Shown piece after piece: positions 32,579 through 41,536 of a stretch of DNA of 64,000 nucleotides (within the stretch, counting starts at the first letter, position 1; each line of letters starts with the position of its first letter). A model generated the notes under the pieces. That model was not told the origin of the DNA and made no database searches. It worked only from the letters and a program-made list of their open reading frames with translations. The position numbers and the translations under genes were made by a program. This stretch comes from Luteitalea pratensis (lineage in GTDB: Bacteria; Acidobacteriota; Vicinamibacteria; Vicinamibacterales; Vicinamibacteraceae), in NCBI RefSeq assembly GCF_001618865.1, contig NZ_CP015136.1, forward strand, positions 1,461,001 to 1,525,000, read 5' to 3'.

Positions 32579-34057
32579 GTTCCTCTCGATGGTCAGGAAC
32601 ACGCTCGCCTCGCCACGATGGACCAGGAGCAGCGCCGGCCGTTCACCCTTCTTGAGGGCCGCGCGGAGCGTGTCCACGCTGGTCACCGGCGCGCCATCGA
32701 CCTCCTCGATGACGTCCCCCTCGCGCAGGCCCGCGGCAGCGGCCTTGCCGTCCGGGCTGACCGAGGCCACGAGCACGCCACGGTTGGCCGGCAGGTTCAG
32801 TTCGCGTGCCTCCTCGGGCGTCAGCGGCTGCACCCCCATCCCGAAGCCGGTGGTGTCCGGTGCGGTGTCGTCCGCGTCCGGCCGGGCGGTGTCGTTGCCA
32901 GCCTGCTTCAGTTCGCCGACGGTGACCGTCATCGCCTGCGGTGTGCCGCCGCGCACGACATCGAGCGGCAGCTTCGTGCCAGGTGCGACCTGCGCGACAC
33001 GATTGCGCAGTTCGTTGTAGTCGCGGACCTGCTCACCATTGACGCCGGTGATGACGTCACCTCGCTTGAGTCCGGCCCGTGCTGCGGGGCTGTCCGGCTG
33101 CACACCGTTGACCAGCGCACCACGCACGTTGTCGAGGCCAAGGCTCCGCGCGATATCGGAGGTCACCGGCTGGATCGTCACGCCGAGCATGCCGCGGCGC
33201 ACCGTGCCATGGTCGATCAGCTGGGTCATGACGTTGCGCGCCATGTTGGCCGGGATCGAGAAGCCGATGCCGATGTTGCCGCCCGACGGCGAGAGGATCT
33301 GCGAGTTGATGCCGACGAGTTCACCGTCCGTGTTGACGAGCGGGCCCCCGGAATTGCCCTGGTTGATCGGCGCGTCGGTCTGGATGAAGTCCTCGAAGTT
33401 CGTGCCGCCGGTGGCACGCCCCTTCGCGCTCACGATGCCCATCGTCACGGTCTGGCCGACACCGAGCGGATTGCCGACCGCCAGCACGACATCGCCGACC
33501 GCCACCGCATCGGAGTTGCCGAGCGGCAGCGTGTGCAGATTGCTGGCACCGGCGATCTTCAGCACCGCGAGGTCACTCGGCGCATCGGATCCGACCACGT
33601 CGGCCTTGAAGCTGCGCCCGTCGGTCAGTTCCACGGTGACCTGCTCCGCGCCGTCGATCACGTGGTGGTTGGTCAGGATGTAGCCGTCGGTGCGGACGAT
33701 CACACCGGAGCCGAGCCCGCCAGCGCGGGGTTGCGGCCCCCGCGGCACCGGTATCCGGCCACCGAAGAACTCGCGCAATTCGTCGGGCACCTGCTGGCTG
33801 ACCTGCCGGACGCGGTGTTCCGATCGCACCGTGACCACCGCCGGCGTCACGGCCTCGACGACGTTGGCGTAGGAATGGGTGGCGGGTCCGAGCGTGCGCG
33901 AGATCGCGCCGGCCTCGCGCGCCGCAACCGCGGCCGGGCCGGTAGTGGTCGACCTGGCATCGGGCGCCGCCGTATATCCGAGGAGCGCGCCGGTCAACAG
34001 CATGGCGCCTGCCGCCACGCCCTTCCGGCCGATCCGGGTGTATTCAATCGTGTCCAT
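32576..34057 (-). CDS. htrA: HtrA/DegP-family periplasmic serine protease with two PDZ domains
   Basis: 493 residues. One N-terminal membrane/signal helix (GVAAGAMLLTGALLGYTA), a trypsin-like domain with triad H132 (ILTNHHVID), D162 (SDLAVLKI) and S236 (NQGNSGGP), then PDZ1 (~300-385, RRGMLGVTIQPV) and PDZ2 (~410-490). DegP/DegQ-type envelope protease-chaperone. A strong GGGGAGGA ribosome site lies upstream of the ATG. Third gene of a response regulator-kinase-protease set (66 nt after the kinase), recalling Cpx/DegP envelope-stress control. Confidence 0.93.
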   Translation of the reverse strand: MDTIEYTRIGRKGVAAGAMLLTGALLGYTAAPDARSTTTGPAAVAAREAGAISRTLGPATHSYANVVEAVTPAVVTVRSEHRVRQVSQQVPDELREFFGGRIPVPRGPQPRAGGLGSGVIVRTDGYILTNHHVIDGAEQVTVELTDGRSFKADVVGSDAPSDLAVLKIAGASNLHTLPLGNSDAVAVGDVVLAVGNPLGVGQTVTMGIVSAKGRATGGTNFEDFIQTDAPINQGNSGGPLVNTDGELVGINSQILSPSGGNIGIGFSIPANMARNVMTQLIDHGTVRRGMLGVTIQPVTSDIARSLGLDNVRGALVNGVQPDSPAARAGLKRGDVITGVNGEQVRDYNELRNRVAQVAPGTKLPLDVVRGGTPQAMTVTVGELKQAGNDTARPDADDTAPDTTGFGMGVQPLTPEEARELNLPANRGVLVASVSPDGKAAAAGLREGDVIEEVDGAPVTSVDTLRAALKKGERPALLLVHRGEASVFLTIERN

Positions 34058-34123
34058 GTGGGTCCTCCCCTGTTCTCACATCCTTTCTGACGTGGGAGGG
34101 ATTACCCGTGCCTGTCACGCGGA

Positions 34124-35542
34124 TTACATCGTTGAAAGGTCCGGGGCCTGGAGGGGAAGGTGCAACTCGAATTCGCTGCTCTCGCCCGGCGTGGACGCGA
34201 CCGAGACGCGTCCTCCATGTGCCTCGACGATCGCCTTCACCAGGCTGAGGCCGAGGCCGAGGCCGCGCGTGGTGCGGCTGCGGTCACCGCGGTACAGCCG
34301 CTCCCAGATGCGCGGCAGTTCGTCGGGCTCGATGCCGGCGCCGGTGTCGCGGACGCGGACCACCGCCTCGCTGCCGTCCTGTGACGCCTGCAGGTGCACA
34401 CGGCCGCCGGCGGGCGTGTACTTCACGGCGTTGTCGACGAGGTTGGCGAGGACCTGTCGCAGGCGGGCGCGATCGACGGACACGACGAGGCCGTCGGCGA
34501 CGTCGGCGGTCAGCTCGAGCCCGTGCGCTTCTGCGGCGTCCTCGTACAGGTCCATCGTCTGCTGGACCAGTTCCGCCATCGGCACCGCTTCGCGCCGCAA
34601 CGCCATCGTGCCGGTCTCCGCCTCGGAGATGTCCATCAGCGTGTGGAGCATCGTGTCGACACGGTCGGCTTCCTCCACGCACTCGGCCAGCGCATCACGC
34701 ATCCGTTGCGCATCGCCGGACGCGAGCGCCTCCTCGGCGATGCCGCGCAGGCGGGTGAGCGGCGTCCGCAGGTCGTGCGCGACGTTGTCCAGAGCGCCCC
34801 GCATGCCGGTGACCACGCGATCGATGCGATCGAGCATCGCGTTCACGAGGCCGCCCAGCTCGCCGAGCGTGTCGCCGGGATTCGAGGGCGGCACCCGCGC
34901 GTCCGTGCGGCCCGTGCGGACGATGCCACGCACCGTCTCGGCCAGGGCGCGCACCGGCTGCAGGCCCGAGCGTGTGACGATCGCGCCGCCGGCCAGGGCA
35001 ATCACCACCACGAGCGCGAGATCGATGAAGAGGACACGGCGAAAGCGCTGGAGCAGTTCGCGGCGCCGGTCGGTGCTCTTGCCGACCTGCAGCAGCGTGC
35101 CGTCAGGCAGCCGCACCGAGGCCACTTCCAGCACGTCGCCGCCGTCGCCGGTATCGAGCTCGGCCCAGGTCTGCTCGCCGCTCAATCGCGGGGTATCGAG
35201 CTGCGAGAGGTCGAAGCGCCGCCACTGCTGCGGCATGCTGAAGAACACGAGTTCCTGGCCGGGTCCGAGCGTGCGCACGAAGAGCGGGCCTGGCGTGGCG
35301 GCCAGGTTGCCGTCCCTGAGTTCCTGCGCGAGTCCCTCCGGGCCGCCGAGCATATACGCCCGCGCGTACTGCACGAGCGCACTCTCGATCGTCTCCCGAT
35401 CGTAGCGGCTCAGCGAGGCCGAGAGCAGGACATAGGTGAGCGCCACGAGCGCGAGGGCGCTGGCGACGAAAATCGCGGCGTACCACAGCGCGAGGCGCAG
35501 GCCCAGCGCGTCGCGCCACGCATCACGCCACCCGGATGACAT
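34124..35542 (-). CDS. Two-component sensor histidine kinase
   Basis: 472 residues. TM1 ~17-41, periplasmic sensor ~42-168, TM2 ~170-190, HAMP ~190-243, HisKA with LDNVAHDLRTPLTRLRG (phospho-acceptor H256), and HATPase_c with N box NLVDNAVKYTP, RDTGAGIEPDELPRI and GLGLGLSLVKAIVEAHGG. Overlaps the 3' end of the response regulator by 20 nt, so translation is coupled. Sensor domain not recognised; the downstream htrA gene suggests an envelope-stress stimulus. Confidence 0.93.
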   Translation of the reverse strand: MSSGWRDAWRDALGLRLALWYAAIFVASALALVALTYVLLSASLSRYDRETIESALVQYARAYMLGGPEGLAQELRDGNLAATPGPLFVRTLGPGQELVFFSMPQQWRRFDLSQLDTPRLSGEQTWAELDTGDGGDVLEVASVRLPDGTLLQVGKSTDRRRELLQRFRRVLFIDLALVVVIALAGGAIVTRSGLQPVRALAETVRGIVRTGRTDARVPPSNPGDTLGELGGLVNAMLDRIDRVVTGMRGALDNVAHDLRTPLTRLRGIAEEALASGDAQRMRDALAECVEEADRVDTMLHTLMDISEAETGTMALRREAVPMAELVQQTMDLYEDAAEAHGLELTADVADGLVVSVDRARLRQVLANLVDNAVKYTPAGGRVHLQASQDGSEAVVRVRDTGAGIEPDELPRIWERLYRGDRSRTTRGLGLGLSLVKAIVEAHGGRVSVASTPGESSEFELHLPLQAPDLSTM

Positions 35543-36197
35543 ACCCCGCCCCGCGAACGGTGTGAAGCAGCTTCGTGTCGAACCCCTTGTCGATCTTCTC
35601 GCGCAAGCGGAACACCAGCACGTCCACGACGTTGGTCCCGGGGTCGAAGGAGTAGTCCCACACGTGCGACAGGATCATGGTCTTGGACACGACCCGTCCC
35701 GCATTGCGCATCAGGTATTCGAGCAGGGTGAACTCGCGCGGCCGCAGTTCGATGCTCCGGCCCTCGCGCGTCGCGGTGCGCGTGACGAGGTCGAGACGCA
35801 GGTCGCCGACGGCAAGTTGCGTCGCGACAGGGGCGTGGGTGGCGCGGCGAATCAGGGCGTGCACCCGGGCCAGCAGTTCGGGAAACGCGAATGGCTTGGT
35901 CAGGTAATCGTCGCCACCAGCCGTGAGGCCGGTGACGCGGTCGTCCACCGAGTGCCTTGCGCTGAGGATCAGGACGGGGGTCTGGACGCCGCGCTGGCGC
36001 ATCCGCTGGATCAGCCCGAGTCCGTCGAGGTGCGGGAGCATCAAGTCGATGATAGCGACATCGTGGCTGCCGGCCGTGGCCAGGTCGAGGCCGGTATCGC
36101 CCTCGCCCGCGTGATCGACGACAAAGCCAGCCTCGCGTAGCCCCTTGGCGACGAATTCGGCGATCTTCGGGTCGTCCTCGACGAGCAGGGCACGCAT
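35523..36197 (-). CDS. OmpR-family response regulator
   Basis: 224 residues from ATG 36197 (the frame is open to 36389 but the receiver domain starts at MRALLVEDD). Receiver domain with D8, D9 and phospho-acceptor D51 (IIDLMLPHLDG), K near 101 (YLTKPFAFPEL); C-terminal winged helix with LRPREFTLLEYLMRNAGRVV and HTVRGAGYVIRVA. Probably regulates its own operon and htrA. AGGACA upstream of ATG may be the ribosome site. Confidence 0.93.
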   Translation of the reverse strand: MRALLVEDDPKIAEFVAKGLREAGFVVDHAGEGDTGLDLATAGSHDVAIIDLMLPHLDGLGLIQRMRQRGVQTPVLILSARHSVDDRVTGLTAGGDDYLTKPFAFPELLARVHALIRRATHAPVATQLAVGDLRLDLVTRTATREGRSIELRPREFTLLEYLMRNAGRVVSKTMILSHVWDYSFDPGTNVVDVLVFRLREKIDKGFDTKLLHTVRGAGYVIRVA

Positions 36198-36522
36198 GGG
36201 GCTGTCCTGCAACATAGCGCAGCGGACTGAACAAGGGGTAGCCGGTCGACCTGGTTGGGAGGCGATGCTGACAGGGCCGAACGCGATGGTAGGGCCGGTT
36301 CTCCGAACCCGGCCCACGCTACGGGCGGCGCTCGGAGGTGGCCGCTGGTGTCGATTGCAGCGAATGCCAGCCGGCACGCTCGCGCTCATGGCAGTTGCTG
36401 CGACCCAGCCAGGTGTTCACGCTGTCATCCGCGTTGCACGCGACGGCATCTGAAATGCTGCGGTCCAGTCGTATGGACCCGCGCCTCACCCCACACCGCG
36501 TCGCTGCCGCCTCCCACTTGCG
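36198..36522. other. Divergent intergenic region before the RAYT gene
   Basis: 325 bases. It contains one family-1 REP-like element (36288-36315); the remainder shows no promoter consensus or gene that I can support. Confidence 0.5.
36288..36315 (+). repeat. Family-1 REP-like palindrome upstream of the RAYT gene
   Basis: GGTAGGGCCGGTTCTCCGAA + CCCGGCCC: GTAG head, imperfect stem. Opposite orientation to the copies downstream of the transposase gene. Confidence 0.75.
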
Positions 36523-36927
36523 GTGCCACCCTGGATCTCTAGCGACCAGTGCTATCTGCTCACGCTCTGCACGTTTCCACGCGGCGAGAATCATCTGTGC
36601 GTGCCTGCCGTCGCGATGCTGGTGACGCATTCGCTGGAGACGTACCAGCAACTCGGACGGTGGCGCCTGCACGTGCTGGTGCTCATGCCCGATCACCTGC
36701 ATTTTCTCGCGACGATACCGCCGTCCATGAACATCCAGAGGACCATCGTCGACCTCAAACGCTTCGTCGCATGTCGGAGCCAGGTGCGGTGGCAGCAGGA
36801 CTTCTTCGAGCATCGGCTTCGTATCGGCGAGCACTTCGAGGCCAAGCGGGCGTATCTACGCCAGAACCCCGTCCGCGCCGGCCTCGTCGCCAACCCGCAG
36901 GACTGGCAGTTCCTGTACGAGCGGTAG
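36523..36927 (+). mobile_element. REP-associated tyrosine transposase (RAYT, TnpA-REP; Y1 HUH family)
   Basis: 134 residues from a GTG. HUH motif in LMPDHLHFLATI (His-Leu-His) and the catalytic-tyrosine region KRAYLRQNPVRAGLV (the YxxxNPVRAGL signature) identify the family, related to IS200/IS605 transposases. RAYTs are single-copy domesticated transposases that act on REP hairpins. Matching REP-like elements stand on both sides: one copy 208 nt upstream, two inverted copies within 70 nt downstream. No terminal inverted repeats or target duplications of an ordinary insertion sequence are seen. Length is at the short end for the family, so the N-terminus is uncertain. Confidence 0.85.
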
Positions 36928-36930
36928 GCC

Positions 36931-36997
36931 TTGGGCCGCGCTCGGAGAGCGGGCCCTACCGTCGAAACGGCGGTGCCACGGAGAGCGGGCCCTATCC
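36931..36997 (-). repeat. Two family-1 REP-like palindromes downstream of the RAYT gene
   Basis: 36931-36960 ends GAGAGCGGGCCCTACC, and 36973-36997 is a shorter copy ending GAGAGCGGGCCCTATCC. Both are inverted relative to the upstream element, so the RAYT is bracketed head to head. Confidence 0.75.
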
Positions 36998-37040
36998 TTG
37001 AACCGCGCCGAGATCGCAGAGCCGATCGCACCACGCGTGC

Positions 37041-37046
37041 TAAATT
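37041..37046 (+). promoter_or_regulatory. -10-like hexamer TAAATT, 7 nt before ATG 37054
   Basis: Fixes the start at the lipoprotein signal; upstream open frame (to 36931) is REP sequence. Confidence 0.55.
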
Positions 37047-37053
37047 CGCGCGA

Positions 37054-38490
37054 ATGTCGCGGCTTCCCCGAACGCTCTGTGTCGTTTGTCTCATCGCGCT
37101 GGTGACGGGCGGGTGCGCGTCGCGCACTGGCGGCGCGCCCGGCACCACAGCTCCGCCACCACAGGCGCCGCCCACCGGCGAGGCCGAGGCGTCGTTGCTC
37201 GAACGGCGCATCGCCGCGCACATGCGGTTCCTCGCCAGCGACGCCCTGAACGGACGCGGCAGCGGCACCCGCGACGAGTGGATCGCCGCGACCTACATCG
37301 GTGCGCAACTCGCCGCCCTGGGCGTCGAGCCGATGGGCGACGACGGCTGGTTCGTGCAGGAGGTGGGGGTACAACGCTTCAAGGCGGCGACGCCGCCGGT
37401 GCTGACGGCGGGCGATCGTACGTACACGCGCAACACCGCATTCCTGGTGGGCGCCGTGGCCGCCGCACGTGTCAGCGGCTCGCTGCAGCACTTCGTCGCC
37501 GGGACGCCGGTGTCGTCTGGCGCGGCCGTCATCCTGCCCGCGGACACGCCCATGACGGCGATGTCGTCGCTCAGCGGCGCCGCGCTGGTCCTGCGCAAGG
37601 CCACGGCGGCGCAGGCGGGCAATTGGGCGCAGCTCACGGCACAGGCGTCCGAATGGCTCTCCACGCAGGTCGTCGGCACGTTGCCCTCACCGCCATCCGG
37701 GCCGACCGTACTGACGCTCGACGCGGCGACACACGAGGCCATCATCGCCATGGCCGATGGCACGTCATTGCGATTGGACACCGAACTCGTCGCTGGCGAC
37801 CGGACCCGCACCTGGAACGTCGTCGGGCGCCTGACCGGCACCGATCCGTCGGCGTCGGCCGAGGCCGTGATTCTCTCGGCGCACCTCGATCACCTCGGGG
37901 TGCGTAGTGTCGGCGGCGATGTCAGCGACACCATCTACAACGGCGCCGACGACGACGCGTCGGGAGTGGTGGCAGTGATCGAACTCGCGCGGGTGCTGGC
38001 CGGTGGCCCGCGGCCGCGGCGGCCGGTGGTGTTCGCGTTGTTCGGAAGCGAGGAGAGTGGCGGCTTCGGCGCGCGGTACTTCGTCGATCGGCCGGTGGTG
38101 CCGCTCACCGACATCGTTGCCGACCTGCAGGTCGAGATGATCGGGCGCCCGGATCCGAAGGTGCCAGCGGGCACGCTCTGGCTGACCGGCTACGAGCGAT
38201 CGACGCTCGGCCCGCAGTTGGCCGCCAGGGGGGCACGGCTGGTCCAGGATCCGCACCCCGATCAGCGCTTTTTCGAGCGGTCCGACAATATCCGCTTCGC
38301 CCGTCGAGGCGTCGTCGCCCACACCGTGTCCAGCTTCGGGTTGCACGGCGAGTACCACCAGCCGTCGGACGAGTTCCGTCACGTCAACATTCCGCACATG
38401 CGGGACGCGATTGCATCGCTTGTGGAGCCGGTGCGATGGCTCGCGACGACGACCGAGAAGCCCAGCTGGATCGAAGGGAAGAAGCCGTAG
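37054..38490 (+). CDS. M28-family peptidase lipoprotein
   Basis: 478 residues. Lipobox in LCVVCLIALVTGGC (lipidated Cys ~22), then an M28 aminopeptidase-like domain: LSAHLDHLGV (zinc His), YNGADDDASGVVAVIELAR (bridging Asp), FGSEESGGFGA (catalytic Glu pair), and LHGEYHQPSDEFRHVN (last His). Probably anchored to the outer or inner membrane and degrades peptides in the periplasm. The TAG stop is the first base triplet of a heptad array. Confidence 0.88.
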   Translation: MSRLPRTLCVVCLIALVTGGCASRTGGAPGTTAPPPQAPPTGEAEASLLERRIAAHMRFLASDALNGRGSGTRDEWIAATYIGAQLAALGVEPMGDDGWFVQEVGVQRFKAATPPVLTAGDRTYTRNTAFLVGAVAAARVSGSLQHFVAGTPVSSGAAVILPADTPMTAMSSLSGAALVLRKATAAQAGNWAQLTAQASEWLSTQVVGTLPSPPSGPTVLTLDAATHEAIIAMADGTSLRLDTELVAGDRTRTWNVVGRLTGTDPSASAEAVILSAHLDHLGVRSVGGDVSDTIYNGADDDASGVVAVIELARVLAGGPRPRRPVVFALFGSEESGGFGARYFVDRPVVPLTDIVADLQVEMIGRPDPKVPAGTLWLTGYERSTLGPQLAARGARLVQDPHPDQRFFERSDNIRFARRGVVAHTVSSFGLHGEYHQPSDEFRHVNIPHMRDAIASLVEPVRWLATTTEKPSWIEGKKP

Positions 38491-38606
38491 CGCCTACAGC
38501 CTACGGCCTACGGCCTACGCCTCCAGTCTCAGGTCTCAGGTCTCAGGTCTCAGGTCTCAGGCATTGGGCATGAGGCATGACGTCAAGCGTTAAGCGTTAG
38601 TCGTTA
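38488..38606 (+). repeat. Intergenic region made entirely of 17 heptads, stop codon to stop codon
   Basis: TAGCGCC (stop of the M28 gene), TACAGCC, TACGGCC twice, TACGCCT, CCAGTCT, CAGGTCT four times, CAGGCAT, TGGGCAT, GAGGCAT, GACGTCA, AGCGTTA twice, GTCGTTA. The final TTA is the complement of the TAA stop of the convergent GH127 gene. 119 nt = 17 x 7 with no base left over. Confidence 0.9.
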
Positions 38607-41075
38607 CTGAACTGTCCACTCCTGAATCCCGGCCGAGAAGCCGGACTGCATCGTGATGTCGAGGCGGAGTGCTGTCGTTCGCACTGGCGAGAACGTGACG
38701 ACATTCGGACGGTCGCGCTCGGTGCGGTACTTCGACCTCCCCTGGACGGGACGCCACGAGTCGCCGTCCTTGTATTGGAGCGACCACGATGCGGGGACAC
38801 GGACTTCGCCGCGGCCTGTGTCGTCGAACCAGTAGACGGCGACGCGATCGACGGTTGCAACTTCCGGCAGCGCGTATTCCACCCACGCCGTCTCGCCCTT
38901 GCGCGGCCACCAATCGAAGTACGACGCAGGATCCGATGACGAGGCGGGCATTTCGCCGTCGTTGATGAAGCGCGGACTGCGGCGAGCCGGCGAGGTCGTC
39001 ACCGTGCTGCGCGTCGCGAGCGTCGGGAAGGGGCGCGGCCGCGCCGCATCTTCGACCGCCGCCAGCCACACCGCCATCGGCCCCGGGCCCCGGTTGGCCC
39101 ACGTCGCATACGGAATCAGTGTCATCACGCGCGTCGTGCGGACGATGGCGTCGTCCTTGTCGCGCGAGAGCGCAACCGCGGGGGCGGTCACCACCTGGAC
39201 GCCACCGAGCAGCGTCGGCCGGAACTCGCTGGCGAGCACCGCTTCGTCTGGCAACACGACGTTGCGCACGTCGCCGCCGTTGTCGGGCCACTCGGCCGCG
39301 TAGACGAGCGGGCCGCGCTGGACGGCAATGCGGCCGCGGTCGGCCGCCACCGACGGATGCGCCCGGATGCGACGAGCGGGCATCGGCAGAACCAGCGTGA
39401 CCGTGTCGCCGGGCGCCCACGCGCGTGACACGGTCGCGTAGCCCCGCTCGACCTCAATCGGCACCGGCACGCCGTTGACCGACAAGGACGCCGGCGGTGA
39501 AGCCGGGCCCGCGAAGCGATACAGGTCGCTCGGAACGGGCGCCTCGCGTGCCCATCCGGGGATGCGGAGGCGAAGTGGGAACGTGCGTGTCGTCTCGGGT
39601 GTCACGGTCAGCGTGACCAGACCGTCCCAGGGATAGCGGGTTTGTTGGCGCATCCGTACGCGGTGACCGGCGCCGCCGTCGATCGTCGCCGTGCCGGCGG
39701 CGTAGAGATTGACGTAGACGGCATCGCCCTGGTGTGCATAGACGTAACCGGGCAGTGACGCGAGAAACCGCGTGATGTTACCGGGACAGCACGCGACGCC
39801 GAACCACGGGCTGCGCTGGTGCTGTCCGGCCGACTCGAGCGGATTGGGATAGAAGTACGCCTTGCCGTCGAGCGCGACGCCGGAGAGCAGCGCGTTGTAC
39901 AACGTGCGTTCGAGCACGTCGATGTAACGGCCGTCGCCGTGCAGCAGGAACAGCCGATGGTTCCAGTAGTCCATGCCGACCGACGCGCACGTCTCGTTGT
40001 AGGCGGTCATGTTCGGCAGCTCGTACGGCTTGCCGAACGCCTCGCCGGCGCCGGTCGAGCCGATACCGCCGGTCAGGTACAACTTGCCGCCCACCGTGCT
40101 GGTCCAGATCTTCTCGAGCGCCTGCACGTACGCCACGTCGCCGGTCAGGGCGGCCACGTCGGCCATCCCTGCGTACATGTACATGGCGCGCACCGCGTGA
40201 CCCACCGGTTCGGTCTGTTCCACGGCGCGCACCTGCGCCTGGTTGTACTCGAGCCCGACGCCGTTGGTCTTCACTCCCGGGGTCGGCCCGCGCTCGTCGA
40301 TGAGGAACTTCGCCAGGGCCAGGTAGCGCTCGTTGCCGGTGACCCGGTAGAGGCGGACGAGCCCCATCTCGGTCACTTGGTGTCCAGGCCAGATCGACGC
40401 CCTGCCTGGTCCGAACGTGCGGTCGAGCAGATCAGCGGCGCGCAGGGCCACATCGAGCAGCGTCCGTTTGCCCGTGGATTGGTAGTGCGCAGCCGCCGCC
40501 TCGAACAGGTGTCCGAGGTCGTACAACTCGTGGCTGTCGTCGCGCTCGAACTCCCACCGGACCTTGCCGGCCCATGGATGCGGTGCCGCCGGATTGATCG
40601 TCCGTGTCGTGTAGAGATAGCCGTCGGGTTCCTGGGCCGCCGCGATCGTCGCAATCAACTGGTCGACGTAGGCGTCGAGCTTCGCATCCGGGTGCACGCT
40701 GAGGGCGTACGAGGCGCCCTCGATGACCTTGTACAGGTCAGAATCGTCAAACGGGTAGCCTGGTGCTTTCGTATCGGCGAGCGGCTCGCCCCTCAGCACC
40801 TGCGCCGCACGCCGGAAGTTGCCGACACGTCCGGTCAATTCGCATTGCTGGAGGGCCGTCGGAATCGAGGCCGTCCGGTTGGTCTCGATCCGCGGCGCCC
40901 AGAACGCGTCGTCCAGCGTCACGGCCGTGAACGGCACCGGTTGGACGGGGTAGTCGCGCGCGGGCGCTGCCTGAGCGGCAGCGACGTGTCCAGGGCGGGC
41001 AAGCAGTCCACGGCCTGCCGCGCCGGCAATCAGGACGACAGCGAGCAGGGCGAAGCGGCACGAGGACGCAGACAT
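38604..41075 (-). CDS. Exported glycoside hydrolase family 127-type enzyme (beta-L-arabinofuranosidase-like)
   Basis: 823 residues from ATG 41075 (GGAG 8 nt upstream). Signal peptide, then the (alpha/alpha)6 barrel with YNETCASVGM (E361, C363) and VACCPGNITR (C429, C430); these correspond to the zinc-binding Glu and three Cys of the characterised enzyme HypBA1, where the first Cys of the pair is the nucleophile. Two beta-sandwich domains follow, and the C-terminal ~150 residues look like an F5/8 (discoidin) carbohydrate-binding module. Likely releases L-arabinofuranose from plant glycans; other GH127 activities are possible. Confidence 0.88.
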   Translation of the reverse strand: MSASSCRFALLAVVLIAGAAGRGLLARPGHVAAAQAAPARDYPVQPVPFTAVTLDDAFWAPRIETNRTASIPTALQQCELTGRVGNFRRAAQVLRGEPLADTKAPGYPFDDSDLYKVIEGASYALSVHPDAKLDAYVDQLIATIAAAQEPDGYLYTTRTINPAAPHPWAGKVRWEFERDDSHELYDLGHLFEAAAAHYQSTGKRTLLDVALRAADLLDRTFGPGRASIWPGHQVTEMGLVRLYRVTGNERYLALAKFLIDERGPTPGVKTNGVGLEYNQAQVRAVEQTEPVGHAVRAMYMYAGMADVAALTGDVAYVQALEKIWTSTVGGKLYLTGGIGSTGAGEAFGKPYELPNMTAYNETCASVGMDYWNHRLFLLHGDGRYIDVLERTLYNALLSGVALDGKAYFYPNPLESAGQHQRSPWFGVACCPGNITRFLASLPGYVYAHQGDAVYVNLYAAGTATIDGGAGHRVRMRQQTRYPWDGLVTLTVTPETTRTFPLRLRIPGWAREAPVPSDLYRFAGPASPPASLSVNGVPVPIEVERGYATVSRAWAPGDTVTLVLPMPARRIRAHPSVAADRGRIAVQRGPLVYAAEWPDNGGDVRNVVLPDEAVLASEFRPTLLGGVQVVTAPAVALSRDKDDAIVRTTRVMTLIPYATWANRGPGPMAVWLAAVEDAARPRPFPTLATRSTVTTSPARRSPRFINDGEMPASSSDPASYFDWWPRKGETAWVEYALPEVATVDRVAVYWFDDTGRGEVRVPASWSLQYKDGDSWRPVQGRSKYRTERDRPNVVTFSPVRTTALRLDITMQSGFSAGIQEWTVQ

Positions 41076-41122
41076 CGGAACTCCAGTCGAGCCGCGGCGT
41101 GACCTCGCGGCGCCGTCATCAA

Positions 41123-41227
41123 TCGTAAGCCGTAAGCCCAAGCGTTGAGCGTAAGGCGTTGAGCGTCAGGCGTCAGGCATGAGGCATGAGGCATGAGGCA
41201 TGAGGCATCAGGCATCAAGCGTTACCC
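41123..41227 (+). repeat. Heptad array, 15 units, ending in the YggU promoter
   Basis: TCGTAAG, CCGTAAG, CCCAAGC, GTTGAGC, GTAAGGC, GTTGAGC, GTCAGGC twice, ATGAGGC four times, ATCAGGC, ATCAAGC, GTTACCC. The last unit overlaps the -10-like hexamer TACCCT. Confidence 0.85.
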
Positions 41228-41228
41228 T
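41223..41228 (+). promoter_or_regulatory. -10-like hexamer TACCCT, 7 nt before ATG 41236
   Basis: TANNNT directly at the end of the heptad array; leaderless arrangement. Confidence 0.5.
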
Positions 41229-41235
41229 GTACGCG

Positions 41236-41529
41236 ATGATCGAGGAGACTGCCGACGGCATCGTGCTGGCGGTCCGCGTGATTCCGCGGGCCGGCCGGTC
41301 CGGGCTCGCGGGGACCCGCGACGACGCCGTGGTGGTGCGTCTTGGCGCGTCGCCTGTGGATGGTGCGGCCAATGCCGAGCTCGTTGTCGTACTCGCGGCA
41401 GCCTTCGGCGTGGCTCGTCGGGACATTGCGATCGTGTCCGGCGATCGTTCCCGCCACAAACGCGTGCGCATGAGAGGCATCGATGCCGCCGCCGCCGCGG
41501 CGGTGATCGCGGCCGCGCCACAGGGATAA
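41236..41529 (+). CDS. DUF167/YggU-family protein
   Basis: 97 residues. Family signature: VRVIPRAGRSGLAG near the N-terminus, VVRLGASPVDGAANAELV and VSGDRSRHKRVRM. Small cytoplasmic protein of unknown biochemical role, often next to unrelated genes. The TonB receptor starts 7 nt after its stop, and that receptor's -10-like hexamer overlaps this stop codon. Confidence 0.9.
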   Translation: MIEETADGIVLAVRVIPRAGRSGLAGTRDDAVVVRLGASPVDGAANAELVVVLAAAFGVARRDIAIVSGDRSRHKRVRMRGIDAAAAAAVIAAAPQG

Positions 41530-41530
41530 T
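41525..41530 (+). promoter_or_regulatory. -10-like hexamer GATAAT, 6 nt before ATG 41537
   Basis: Overlaps the TAA stop of the upstream gene; same GATAAT with 6-nt spacing is found before ATG 43640. Confidence 0.5.
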
Positions 41531-41536
41531 GCACTG

